DNA of 64,000 nt from Antedon mediterranea (taxonomy: Eukaryota > Echinodermata > Crinoidea > Comatulida > Antedonidae), in assembly GCF_964355755.1 (NCBI RefSeq), contig NC_092675.1:10491312-10555311 (forward strand), read 5' to 3'. The number at the start of each line of letters is the position of its first letter. Position 1 is the stretch's first letter. Positions 20,779-33,757 of the stretch are shown here, piece by piece. The notes under the pieces were generated by a model. The model worked only from the letters and a program-made list of their open reading frames with translations. It had not been told where the DNA came from and ran no database searches. The translations under genes and the position numbers were made by a program.

Positions 20779-23700
20779 TATGGCAAGCCTCAGCTGTCTG
20801 AAGTATTCAAAATATTATATTATTATATCATTTTTTTATTATATTATATATTGTATTGTAATGAATTATACGTTTTGCATTATATTACTTGGTTTTAGCA
20901 TTATATTATATCTATTTCTAATATATTATGTGAAAAATGTAACAAATTATTGACTTTTTGTATTATATTATTTGGTTTTAGCATTATATTATGAACATTT
21001 AATATTATATTATTAATAAAATACATTATATTATAATATAATTGTATTATATTAAACGCATTTACTTTACTTTATAACATACAACATTATTATATTATAC
21101 GGATTCGTTAGTTATATTATTATTTTGTATGATGTTTATTATACGTCACGGCTTATTTCAGTTCTTCTAACTCTTTCTCTCCCTCCCCCTGTTCACTAGC
21201 AATCAGCGGCCGGCAGAATCTGAATTGTGACTGTTGAAGAATAACTACGTACTAGGCCTAGCCTAGGCCAACTAGGGGATCTAGACAAGTGACCAAGGAT
21301 CACCGGACAGCTACAACTAATACTACAATACAATAATACTACTACAATAACTACTACTGCTACTACCTAGGCTTAGCTAGTGAGTAGTAGGTAGCTACTA
21401 CTAGGCTCTAGGGCGTATGTATGATGTTAACTACTAGGGCCTAGGCTAGGCCTAGAGGCCTACTAGTACTAGGCTAGGCCTAGACTTAAGTTGTAGTAGG
21501 CTAGGGCCGGGCCTGCTGCCTTAGGCTAGGCTACTACTACTACTACTACTACTAGGCAGCCCATGATGGGTACGAGTAAGCCAAAATTTTGGATATATGT
21601 AAACCAAAATTTGGGTACGAGCGTGTTGGCATGGCATGGGTACGGGTTGAACTGTATTCTTCTAGCTAATCGTACTATGCCTAGGCCTCAAGTAAGTCTA
21701 CGCTACCCAGTCCGGCTACAATATGGTCTATTTTGTTTTATAGCTTTATTGATAGCTGGGTTCAAATCTGGGTTGGGACGGCTTTTTCTCATTCTAAAAC
21801 AGATTTCCTTATCATAATAAAATAATATATGAATTTATTTGTAATATTATTGTAATGTATACATAATATAAGTAATTGCCATTGCCTTTATTACTATTAA
21901 TTATGTATTATACGGTTACCCCTTAATTATACTATAGTATAATTTCCTTGTTATATTTTACAATATTTTCTTCCTAATTCTACAATTTTGTCTTTCACAG
22001 CACAAATTTATCATACTGAATCATCACACACCAAGTCTCATAAATCTCTACTGTATTTGTCCAAGCTACTCCAGCTACATGGTATTGCCTTGAGGCTAAA
22101 CTACACGGTATACTGGCACTACCATCATTCCTGGCTCGTCAACCTGTACCACATAAGCACAGTTTCAGTTTATTTACCATTTCAATTTCTGAACATAAGA
22201 GATGAACAACTTATATGGATGGATAACCGTAAGAGCGAAGCTCGTTTACCGGTCACCCGTTAGTGCAGTGACATTTCAGAAAACATAAAGACAGGACAAA
22301 GGTGCAATACTTAACAAGACATGTGAACACTTGTGTGTGCAACCCCTTGGATAAAATAATATATTTATATAAAGGAGAAAGTTAGATATTATAATATTTC
22401 TTTTTGATCATACAATGATAATTTTTAAATTACTTCTTAAGAAGTCATACTACTGATTCAAAATAGTGACTTACACCCTGTGGTCAAGGCTTTATTTGCT
22501 CTTATGCGTATTTCCTCCAACATACAGAGTACATAGGACTTTTTTTATTCATAACTGTTGAATTGTTTCCCAATACATAGTACCTATTGGTATTATATCT
22601 AAAAATACAAAGGCGGCTAACACAGATAGTTCCATATATACAGTACTCTTTTATAGATAGATGTATCTCACCAAACTACTCCCAACTACCTAATCTAATA
22701 ATAGTACTATTAGCATACTACTATACACTTTGTAGACAAGAAATAAGTTGTATACACCTACAGGACTTATGGTAGTACAGTCGAACGCCCTCTCACTGGC
22801 CCGGTAAACATAATCTATACCTAGATTATTACAGTAATTAAAGTACATTATTACAGAGTTTTTTTTTTTTTTGCAGAAATCAAAGTTATGTGTATAGAAA
22901 GCAGTACTCGTATTAAAAACTAAGCAGGTTGCAGGTCTTGAATGCAAACTGGCAGGATATTTTGAATATTTTTTGTTGTTGAAATGAGGGAATCCTAACT
23001 TCAATTTCCACGAACTGGAGACGAAGACATATTATGACCCTTTTATTTAAATTTATTTGAATAGACATCCATGTAAAGTCATTAAAGGCTACATGATTGT
23101 TTTATTTTTTAATATGTGATAGTAGGAAATCATTGTGTATAATGAGGACTATGAATCTGATATTTACTTGCATTCTTATCTTTTTAAAATATTATTTATA
23201 ATGCCGGTAATGAGTTTAAAATTTAATTATATTGACTATTTTTGATAATCATCATGTCCTTATAAATTCATTTATACTTTTTTTGTGTAATATAGTTCAT
23301 ATATTATGTATTAAATAAATTGGTAAGGCCCTATACTGTTATTATTTAAGGAAAGTTTATATACACTATTATTTTATGCCTACCAATATTAGTATTAATT
23401 GTTTATGTAAATATTTTTTCTAATTGCCTTGATTTTTGTATAGGCCAATGGCATCAATGTTTTTCTCAAAGCGAATTAGCCTAATAATGCCACATTTAGA
23501 CACATGATTCATTGATTTCTGATATTCTGTACTTGTGTATGCATTACTAAAATAGTAGTTAATATATTTCATTTATAATGTATGTATAAACATATATTCA
23601 TATTTTTTTAAACATTTTTAAATTTAAAAATTATTACAATACCTATCTACCTTTCTGATATTGTTACTATTATATAATATTTTTTGAGGCAGCAATAAAA

Positions 23701-24138
23701 AAAAAATTAAAAAATTTATTTGACTTATACTGTACTATGTTAGTTCAGGAGATGAAGTGTGTGTGGGCAGAAACTAGTGTGTTGGAGGTTGGTGGTGTGA
23801 GGTGTATAGTTGTCACTTTAAGACCTAAATTAGATGTTTTCTGAAGAAAAGAAGTAAGCGGATACGCTTTCAAACAACTCCAAGAAGATTCACACAAAAA
23901 TAATTACTTTCCAATAAAATAGTATAACAGTGTATATTACAGTACATTGAATAAACTCGAGCGGAATAATAACACACATAAAAAAACATTCATTTTCTTG
24001 TCGAAAAGTGCCCTCTCTAGTTTTCTATTAATTTATTAATAATTATTATCAATTAATGAGTAATATGAACATATTTTTAAAATTTAATGCTGGAAACTGT
24101 ATCTACTCCTAACAAAGTTTCATATCTCCAAATTTCAT
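20779..24138 (+). repeat. P1 left arm (C1)
   Basis: Order from the outside: terminal 25-mer, ~300-bp AT-rich block of TATTATATT words, a unique block with GTTCACTAGCAATCAGCGGC, TAGGCCTA-rich DNA, a splice-like segment (donor 21692, acceptor at 22000), then AT-rich sequence to AAATTTCATC. The same order recurs in the other five arms. It carries short ORFs of 84, 91 and 62 codons with no family resemblance. Confidence 0.85.
21563..22087 (+). other. Candidate two-exon transcript with a short ORF (conserved in all palindrome arms)
   Basis: An ATG at 21563 opens a frame that meets a consensus donor CCTCAA/GTAAGT (intron from 21692). A strong acceptor TTTTGTCTTTCACAG ends at 22000. Joining the two gives a phase-0 junction and an ORF of roughly 73 codons that stops at the TGA in TTGCCTTGA. 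A further donor-like GTAAGAG at 22229 and a poly-T/GCAG acceptor at 22876 would allow a second intron. Donor and acceptor are retained in the six arms. Because the copies are recent, retention is not proof of function; it may be non-coding or chance. I do not recognise the peptide. Confidence 0.3.
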
Positions 24139-27100
24139 CTCCATCATTTCAACAACAAAAAATATTCAAAATATCCTGCCAGTTTGCATTCAAGACCTGC
24201 AACCTGCTTAGTTTTTAATACGAGTACTGCTTTCTATACACATAACTTTGATTTCTGCAAAAAAAAAAAAAACTCTGTAATAATGTACTTTAATTACTGT
24301 AATAATCTAGGTATAGATTATGTTTACCGGGCCAGTGAGAGGGCGTTCGACTGTACTACCATAAGTCCTGTAGGTGTATACAACTTATTTCTTGTCTACA
24401 AAGTGTATAGTAGTATGCTAATAGTACTATTATTAGATTAGGTAGTTGGGAGTAGTTTGGTGAGATACATCTATCTATAAAAGAGTACTGTATATATGGA
24501 ACTATCTGTGTTAGCCGCCTTTGTATTTTTAGATATAATACCAATAGGTACTATGTATTGGGAAACAATTCAACAGTTATGAATAAAAAAAGTCCTATGT
24601 ACTCTGTATGTTGGAGGAAATACGCATAAGAGCAAATAAAGCCTTGACCACAGGGTGTAAGTCACTATTTTGAATCAGTAGTATGACTTCTTAAGAAGTA
24701 ATTTAAAAATTATCATTGTATGATCAAAAAGAAATATTATAATATCTAACTTTCTCCTTTATATAAATATATTATTTTATCCAAGGGGTTGCACACACAA
24801 GTGTTCACATGTCTTGTTAAGTATTGCACCTTTGTCCTGTCTTTATGTTTTCTGAAATGTCACTGCACTAACGGGTGACCGGTAAACGAGCTTCGCTCTT
24901 ACGGTTATCCATCCATATAAGTTGTTCATCTCTTATGTTCAGAAATTGAAATGGTAAATAAACTGAAACTGTGCTTATGTGGTACAGGTTGACGAGCCAG
25001 GAATGATGGTAGTGCCAGTATACCGTGTAGTTTAGCCTCAAGGCAATACCATGTAGCTGGAGTAGCTTGGACAAATACAGTAGAGATTTATGAGACTTGG
25101 TGTGTGATGATTCAGTATGATAAATTTGTGCTGTGAAAGACAAAATTGTAGAATTAGGAAGAAAATATTGTAAAATATAACAAGGAAATTATACTATAGT
25201 ATAATTAAGGGGTAACCGTATAATACATAATTAATAGTAATAAAGGCAATGGCAATTACTTATATTATGTATACATTACAATAATATTACAAATAAATTC
25301 ATATATTATTTTATTATGATAAGGAAATCTGTTTTAGAATGAGAAAAAGCCGTCCCAACCCAGATTTGAACCCAGCTATCAATAAAGCTATAAAACAAAA
25401 TAGACCATATTGTAGCCGGACTGGGTAGCGTAGACTTACTTGAGGCCTAGGCATAGTACGATTAGCTAGAAGAATACAGTTCAACCCGTACCCATGCCAT
25501 GCCAACACGCTCGTACCCAAATTTTGGTTTACATATATCCAAAATTTTGGCTTACTCGTACCCATCATGGGCTGCCTAGTAGTAGTAGTAGTAGTAGTAG
25601 CCTAGCCTAAGGCAGCAGGCCCGGCCGCGATTTTTTTTTTCGTACATAAGTTGGGGACCCCATCATGAAACGTCACAAAATAAACATGAATAATTCATCA
25701 GTTAAATTTTCTTGTTCCGTGTGCACCCAAGCGTATAGCAACAAGAAGTGATTACACAAGTGCGGTACGATTCTAGGCCTGTATCTCCGCTGTGGTTGCC
25801 GCGTGCGATTTCATAATAGAATAGCGGAGTTTTGTGTGGATTGTCGAAATAATCAGCCTTTAGTTTATGGTGTTTTTAATATAGTTTATTACTAAAGAAT
25901 TACGTGTTAAAATTATAGTTTCTATTGATACTATTAGGCCTAATTACTAGTCTCTAAACCCCTGTATATTCTAGTAGGCCTAGTAGCTGTGTGGGTGTGT
26001 GTGACTTGTGTGTTGGGTATGACACAGTCCGAGTAATAAGTCAGCAAAATTAAACAATAAACATTACACAAAAATACATTTTTTATTCTCGTGGGTCTAA
26101 TCTTCCCATCTCATGAGTTCATATATCCGCGAATTTTTAAAGTTCCTTTGAGTAATGCATATTGTTTGATAATAAAAGCAGAATTAAAAAATTACAGTAC
26201 ACAAATTATACACATTCTTTATTATTGTGGGTCTAAGCTTTCTTTGGGCTATGTCCAATTACTACTCAGTTAAATTTGTTGTTCCGTGTGCACCCAAGGA
26301 AGCGTATAGCAACACGAAGTGATTACACAACTGCGATACGATTCTTTCTACAATAATAGGCCTAGGATTCTAGGTCAATTCACGTGATTGCCTTCGCGCA
26401 CTCTTCTTCACACACACGTCCACTATGCAAAATGTGTCGAGGCTAATCGACAGCTAGGCAAAACATTAAACTAAGTAGTAATTGGACATAGCCCAAAGAA
26501 AGCTTAGACCCACAATAATAAAGAATGTGTATAATTTGTGTACTGTAATTTTTTAATTCTGCTTTTATTATCAAACAATATGCATTACTCAAAGGAACTT
26601 TACAAATTCGCGTATATATGAACACATGAGATGGGAAGATTAGACCCACGAGAATAAAAAATGTATTTTTGTGTAATGTTTATTGTTTAATTTTACTGAC
26701 TTATTACTCGGACTGTGTCATACCTAACACACAAGTCACACACACCCACACAGCTTCTACTAGAATATACAGGAGAGACTAGTAATTAGGCCTAATAGTA
26801 TCAATAGAAACTATAATTTTAACACGTAATTCTTTAGTAATAAACTATATTAAAAACACCATAAACTAAAGGCTGATTATTTCGACAATCCACACAAAAC
26901 TCCGCTATTCTATTATGAAATCGCACGTGGCAACAACAGCGGAGATAGGCCTAGACTCGTACCGCACTTGTGTAATCACTTCTTGTTGCTATACGCTTGG
27001 GTGCACACGGAACAAGAAAATTTAACTGATGAATTATTCATGTTTATTTTGTGACGTTTCATGATGGGGTCCCCAACTTATGTACGAAAAAAAAAATCGC

Positions 27101-27835
27101 GGCCCGGCCCTAGCCTACTACAACTTAAGTCTAGGCCTAGCCTAGTACTAGTAGGCCTCTAGGCCTAGCCTAGGCCCTAGTAGTTAACATCATACATACG
27201 CCCTAGAGCCTAGTAGTAGCTACCTACTACTCACTAGCTAAGCCTAGGTAGTAGCAGTAGTAGTTATTGTAGTAGTATTATTGTATTGTAGTATTAGTTG
27301 TAGCTGTCCGGTGATCCTTGGTCATTTGTCTAGATCCCCTAGTAGGTCTAGGCTAGGCCTAGTACGTAGTTATTCTTCAACAGTCACAATTCAGATTCTG
27401 CCGGCCGCTGATTGCTAGTGAACAGGGGGAGGGAGAGAAAGAGTTAGAAGAACTGAAATAAGCCGTGACGTATAATAAACATCATACAAAATAATAATAT
27501 AACTAACGAATCCGTATAATATAATAATGTTGTATGTTATAAAGTAAAGTAAATGCGTTTAATATAATACAATTATATTATAATATAATGTATTTTACTA
27601 ATAATATAATATTAAATGTTCATAATATAATGCTAAAACCAAATAATATAATACAAAAAGTCAATAATTTGTTACATTTTTCACATAATATATTAGAAAT
27701 AGATATAATATAATGCTAAAACCAAGTAATATAATGCAAAACGTATAATTCATTACAATACAATATATAATATAATAAAAAAATGATATAATAATATAAT
27801 ATTTTGAATACTTCAGACAGCTGAGGCTTGCCATA
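24139..27835 (-). repeat. P1 right arm (C2), interrupted
   Basis: This is the inverted copy of 20779-22994. It begins at TCCATCATTTCAAC and joins the left arm with a 2-5 bp overlap (ATC/TC). The family B element occupies 25627-27100; the flanking arm sequence is contiguous when it is removed. It ends in the terminal 25-mer at 27835. Confidence 0.85.
25627..27100. mobile_element. TIR element family B, head-to-head dimer (1474 bp, 9-bp TSD)
   Basis: The ends are GCGATTTTTTTTTTCGTACA and its complement. The 9-bp repeat GGCCCGGCC flanks it (25618-25626 and 27101-27109), and the other palindrome arms have the single uninterrupted site. Unlike the 933-bp copy at 10061, both halves carry the same left-arm sequence in opposite orientation (about 25627-26280 and 26460-27100), with right-half sequence (CAATTCACGTGATTGCCTTC region) between them. 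The two mirrored ~60-codon ORFs are by-products of this symmetry. No transposase is present. Confidence 0.8.
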
Positions 27836-27910
27836 CATGTGCATCTAAATATATGGATGACCATTGAGATAATATCTCAATGAAATAAAAGGTTGGTATT
27901 GACTTGGTAT
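27836..27910. other. 75-bp spacer between P1 and P2
   Basis: Unique sequence. It contains a perfect inverted repeat with a 10-bp stem and 1-nt loop (27862-27882, arm CATTGAGATA). Confidence 0.6.
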
Positions 27911-27935
27911 TATGGCAAGCCTCAGCTGTCTGAAG

Positions 27936-30900
27936 TATGGCAAGCCTCAGCTGTCTGAAGTATTCAAAATATTATATTATTATATCATTTTTTTATTGTA
28001 TTATATATTGTATTGTAATGAATTATACGTTTTGCATTATATTACTTGGTTTTAGCATTATATTATATCTATTTCTAATATATTATGTGAAAAATGTAAC
28101 AAATTATTGACTTTTTGTATTATATTATTTGGTTTTAGCATTATATTATGAACATTTAATATTATATTATTAATAAAATACATTATATTATAATATAATT
28201 GTATTATATTAAACGCATTTACTTTACTTTATAACATACAACATTATTATATTATACGGATTCGTTAGTTATATTATTATGTTGTATGATGTTTATTATA
28301 CGTCACGGCTTATTTCAGTTCTTCTAACTCTTTCTCTCCCTCCCCCTGTTCACTAGCAATCAGCGGCCGGCAGAATCTGAATTGTGTGACTGTTGAAGAA
28401 TAACTACGTACTAGGCCTAGGCCTAGCCTAGGCCTACTAGGGGATCTAGACAAGTGACCAAGGATCACTGGACAGCTACAACTAATACTACAATACAATA
28501 ATACTACTACAATAACTACTACTGCTACTACCTAGGCCTAGCTAGTGAGTAGTAGGTAGCTACTACTAGGCTCTAGGGCGTATGTATGATGTTAACTACT
28601 AGGTAGGGCCTAGGGCTAGGCCTAACTAGAGGCCTACTAGTACTAGGCTAGGCCTAGACTTAAGTTGTAGTAGGCTAGGGCCGGGCCTGCTGCCTTAGGC
28701 TAGGCTACTACTACTACTACTACTAGGCAGCCCATGATGGGTACAAGTAAGCCAAAATTTTGGATATATGTAAACCAAAATTTGGGTACGAGCGTGTTGG
28801 CATGGCATGCATGGGTACGGGTTAACCTGTATCCTTCTAGCTAATCGTACTATGCCTAGGCCTCAAGTAAGTCTACGCTACCCAGTCCGGCTACAATATG
28901 GTCTATTTTGTTTTATAGCTTTATTGATAGCTGGGTTCAAATCTGGGTTGGGACGGCTTTTTCTCATTCTAAAACAGATTTCCTTATAATAAAATAATAT
29001 ATGAATTTATTTGTAATATTGTAATGTATACATAATATAAGTAATTGCCATTGCCTTTATTACTATTAATTATGTATTATACGGTTACCCCTTAATTATA
29101 CTATAGTATAATTTCCTTGTTATATTTTACAATATTTTCTTCCTAATTCTACAATTTTGTCTTTCACAGCACAAATTTATCATACTGAATCATCACACAC
29201 CAAGTCTCATAAATCTCTACTGTATTTGTCCAAGCTACTCCAGCTACATGGTATTGCCTTGAGGCTAAACTACACGGTATACTGGCACTACCATCATTCC
29301 TGGCTCGTCAACCTGTACCACATTAGCACAGTTTCAGTTTCAGTTTATTTACCATTTCAATTTCTGAACATAAGAGATGAACAACTTATATGGATGGATA
29401 ACCGTAAGAGCGAAAGCTCGTTTACCAGTCACCCGTTAGTGCAGTGACATTACAGACAACATAAAGACAGGACAAAGGTGCAATACTTAACAAGACATGT
29501 GAACAGTTGTGTTTGCAACCCCTTGGATAAAATAATATATTTATATAATGGAGAAAGTTAGATATTATAATATTTCTTTTTGATCATACAATGATAATTT
29601 TTAAATTACTTCTTAAGAAGTCATACTACTGATTCAAAATAGTGACTTACACCCTGTGGTCAAGGCTTTCTTTGCTCTTATGCTTATTTCCTCCAACATA
29701 CAGAGTAAATAGGACTTTTTTTATTCATAACTGTTGAATTGTTTCCCAATACATAGTACCTATTGGTATTATATCTAAAAATACAAAGGCGGCTAACACA
29801 GATAGTTCCATATATACAGTACTCTTTTATAAATAAATGTATCTCTCCAAACTACTCCCAACTACCTAATCTAATAATAGTACTATTAGCATACTACTAT
29901 ACACTTTGTAGACAAGAAATAAGTTGTATACACTAGAGGACTTATGGTAGTACAGTCGATCGCCCTCTCACTGGCCCGGTCAACATAATCTATACCTAGA
30001 TTATTACAGTAATTAAAGTACATTATTACAGAGTTTTTTTTTTTTTGCAGAAATCAAATTTATGTGTATAGAAAGCAGTACTCGTATTAAAAACTAAGCA
30101 GGTTTTTGAACGCAGACTGGCAGGATATTTTGAATATTTTTTGTTGTTGAAATGATGGAATCCTAACTTCAATTTCCACGAACCCTTTTATTTAAATTTA
30201 TTTGAATAGACCTCCATGTAAACTCATTAAAGGCTACATGATTGTTTTATATTTTAATATGTGATAGTAGAAAATCATTGTGTATAATGAGGACTATGAA
30301 TCTGATATTTACTTGCATTCTCATCTTTTTAAATTATTATTTATAATGCCGGTAATGAGTTTAAAATTTAATTATATTGACTATTTTTGATAATCATCAT
30401 GTCCTTATAAATTCATTTATATTTCTTTTGTGTAATATAGTTCATATATTATGTATTAAGTAAATTGGTAAGGCCCTATACTGTTACTATTTAAGGAAAG
30501 TTTATATACACTATTATTTTATGCCTACCAATATTAGTATTAATTGTTTATGTAAATATTTTGTCTAATTGCCTTGATTTTTTGTATAGGCCAATGGCAT
30601 CAATGTTTTTCTCAAAGCAAATTAGCCTAATAATGCCACATTTAGACACATGATTCATTGATTTCTGATATTCTGTACTTGTGTATGCATTACTAAAATA
30701 GTAGTTAATATATTTCATTTATAATGTATGTATAAACATATATTCATATTTTTTTAAACATTTTTAAATTTAAAAATTATTACAATACCTATCTACCTTT
30801 CTGATATTGTTACTATTATATAATATTTTTTGAGGCAGCAATAAAAAAAAAATTAGAACAATTAATTTGAGTTATACTGTACTATGTTAGTTCAGGAGAT

Positions 30901-31454
30901 GAAGTGTGTGTGGGCAGAAACTAGTGTGTTGGAGGTTGGTGGTGTGAGGTGTATAGTTTAGTTGTCACTTTAAGATCTAAATTAGATGTTTTCTGAAGAA
31001 AAGAAGTAAGCGCATACGGTTTCAAACAACTCCAAGAAGATTCACACAAAAATAATTACTTTCCAATAAAGTAGTATAACAGTGTATATTACAGTACATT
31101 GAATAAACTCGAGCGGAATAATAACGCACATAAAAAAACATTCATTTTCTTTTCGAAAAGTGCCCTCTCTAATTTTCTATTAATTTATTAATAATTATTA
31201 TTAATTAATGAGTAATATGAACATATTTTTAACATTCAATGCTGGAAGCTGGTTCTACTCCTAACAAAGTTTCATATCTCCAAATTTCATCAACGTATTC
31301 AAAGCACTTCAATATTAAATATCACATTTAACATAAAAATTCGGGTTTTGGATAGAATTTTGCTTAAAAACATATACAAAAAACATCGATAAAAAATACT
31401 TTTCGTATTCAAAAACATTTGATACTTGGTATAAATGTTCACTATAGGTTGCTC
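27936..31454 (+). repeat. P2 left arm (C3)
   Basis: Same order as C1 but continuing past AAATTTCATC for about 170 bp to the loop. It carries left-arm-type variants shared with C5 (GCTTTCTTTGCTC, CACTAGAGGACTT, GGGTTAACCTG). The splice-like segment is retained (acceptor near 29169). Confidence 0.85.
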
Positions 31455-31629
31455 TATTCACAGAAAAAAATTGCATTCATGAACGTTTTTTGTTGGTTGT
31501 TTTTTCAAAATAGTTATTAGCTTGAAAAAAATGAGTTGGAATTGTATGGTCTTTCATAAGTGTACATTTTGTAAAAACGTAAATTTAAAAAATCAGTGAT
31601 ATGGCTTGATTTGGTTTGCAATATGGATG
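31455..31629 (+). other. Central loop of P2
   Basis: A 175-bp unpaired AT-rich segment between the two arms, closely matching the P3 loop (41220-41403), which has about 9 bp more (AGTTATTT region). Confidence 0.75.
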
Positions 31630-32875
31630 GAGCAACCTATATTGAACATTTATTCCAAGTATCAAATGTTTTTGAATACGAAAAGTATTTTTTATCGATG
31701 TTTTTTGTATATGTTTTTAAGCAAAATTATATCCAAAACCTGAATTTGTAATGTTAAATGTAATTTATTTAAGTGCTTTGAATACGTTGATGAAATTTGG
31801 AGATATGAAACTTTGTTAGGAGTAGATACAGTTTCCAGCATTAAATTTTAAAAATATGTTCATATTACTCATTAATTGATAATAATTATTAATAAATTAA
31901 TAGAAAACTAGAGAGGGCACTTTTCGACAAGAAAATGAATGTTTTTTATGTGTGTTATTATTCCGCTCGAGTTTATTCAATGTACTGTAATATACACTGT
32001 TATACTATTTTATTGGAAAGTAATTATTTTTGTGTGAATCTTCTTGGAGTTGTTTGAAAGCGTATCCGCTTACTTCTTTTCTTCAGAAAACATCTAATTT
32101 AGGTCTTAAAGTGACAACTATACACCTCACACCACCAACCTCCAACACACTAGTTTCTGCCCACACACACTTCATCTCCTGAACTAACATAGTACAGTAT
32201 AAGTCAAATAAATTTTTTAATTTTTTTTATTGCTGCCTCAAAAAACATTATATAATAGTAACAATATCAGAAAGGTAGATAGGTATTGTAATAATTTTTA
32301 AATTTAAAAATGTTACAAAAAATATGAAATGAATATATGTTTATACATACATTATAAATGAAATACAGGGCCGTAACCAGGTTTGACGGCGGGGTGGATC
32401 GTTAAGTTGTTTAGTGGAACCCAGGGGCGGATCCAGGATATTGAAATAGGGGTGGCGTAGCTTTGCGAGCGAAGCGAGCAAACATTGGCTGGGGGCCAGG
32501 GGGCCGCCAAGGGCCCCCGGTCGGGATCCAGGGGCCGACGGCCCCTGGAAATTTTGGCGTTCTAGGGCATTGTAAGTCGTTTAAAACGATTTACAAACAT
32601 CTCATAATGTCATTTACCAAACACTCTTAAAGCTCGCAAATTACGACATGTGGAATATGCAGCTGATAGGCCTACTTACCTAGGGTACCAAAAGCAAGCT
32701 AACAACTTGCCTGTACTTTACATCTAAATTTTTACAACGCGACGATGTTTTTCACCTTTTAGTATTAGCTGACGCCTTCGATTCGCGCGAACAAATTCGC
32801 CTAGTGGAAAATCGGCTTATTATAAACTTGTCCTAGGCCGGTATTATTTTTGTACACGCGCGCCGGGTCGATCGC

Positions 32876-33010
32876 GGTCACTATACTTCGCATGCAGCTA
32901 AAGTAAAATGACGTCACGTTAAAGCGGGTCGTCACAGAGTCTCATGCATATGAAGCAAACTTGCTGAGAGTGTTTTCACCACGCAACACATGCGACGCGA
33001 GATTTTTTTT
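32876..33010 (+). repeat. Partial family A TIR element
   Basis: GGTCACTATACTTCGCATGC, TGACGTCACGTTAAAGCGGG and GTCACAGAGTCTCATGC match the end of the 3508-4386 element, and CAAACTTGCTGAGAG matches its right-hand subterminal region. No partner TIR is found downstream, so it is a solo end. Confidence 0.65.
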
Positions 33011-33263
33011 TAAACTCCGAGCCATCGACTGACGGTCATGTTTTTGACAATTCAAATCACGGCATATTCAACGACCTGGTTTAAACGATCGTTTAAAAAT
33101 TAGCGGTCCGGCTCGATTACATTATATTTAGTGATTTGAAAAAAACAAAACACCTCTTTTGTCATGATGTCATCGCGATGTGTTTATGAGAATCATCGAC
33201 GGGAAAGCAAATAAAACAACAAGGGTCATGAAATGCTGCAGCATTGTTAATATTTTAATAGTA

Positions 33264-33757
33264 CAGTGGAACCTTCATTTTACGTACGGTACGGGACCAA
33301 AAGGCGTACGTAAAACACAGGATTCGTAAAATCAAGATTGACCTTAAATTGACCCCAAATACGTACAGATCGTAGCTACTGTATAAAGGCTACCGTTTTT
33401 GCCTACCTTCTTTACTGTACAGCATGCAGGTGGTCACTAGCTAGCAGGCCTAGCAAGATGTGAGGCCTAACTATGAAAGTACAGTATATACAGGCTGTGC
33501 GATATTTAAATAAAGTGTAAATTAAAATATCAATGTTCTTGTATTTTCCATCAATAAAAACAGTCGCTGCTGTAGGGGAATGCACATGTGTAGCTTGTTT
33601 CACACAGCAGAATTCCTCACACAGCCATTTTTATTATGCTTTGTTGTTGTTAAATTGCGCCCTCAATGTAAGAAAATGATGACGTCATGGGTTATTTTAG
33701 GCGTACGTAAAATTCAGGGAACGTAAAATCAGGGTACGTAAAACGAAGGTTCTACTG
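33264..33757. mobile_element. 494-bp Tc1/mariner- or pogo-like MITE (TA target site)
   Basis: The ends CAGTGGAACCTTCATTTTAC (left) and CAGTAGAACCTTCGTTTTAC (right, reverse complement) are inverted, with TA on each side (33262-33263 and 33758-33759). Internal repeats of ACGTAAAA-type words lie next to both ends. CAGTRGAACC ends with TA targets are typical of pogo/Tigger-like MITEs. There is no transposase. Confidence 0.8.

Larger units (their letters stand above)
20754..27835. mobile_element. Giant palindrome P1 (asymmetric, with nested family B dimer)
   Basis: The left arm (20779-24138) and right arm (24139-27835) are inverted copies sharing the same terminal sequence. The right arm lacks the innermost ~1.15 kb of the left arm and the loop, so the centre is asymmetric. 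A 1474-bp family B dimer sits in the right arm. The leftmost 25 bp (TATGGCAAGCCTCAG...) is duplicated in tandem (20754-20778 and 20779-20803). No transposase is encoded. The two arms share private variants (for example GGGTTGAACTGTATTC), absent from P2 and P3. Confidence 0.85.

Noticed and set aside
21745-21790. tRNA-like B box (GGGTTCAAATCT) followed by a T run in each palindrome arm
   Set aside because: No matching A box, acceptor stem or cloverleaf could be drawn; treated as chance.
22690-23004. 104-codon minus-strand ORF and its relatives at 24184, 35544 and 42640
   Set aside because: They lie in low-complexity, recently duplicated arm sequence with no domain; conservation only reflects copy age.
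26091-26649. Mirrored 60-68-codon ORFs with the same peptide on opposite strands
   Set aside because: They are a by-product of the head-to-head dimer of family B, not a gene pair.
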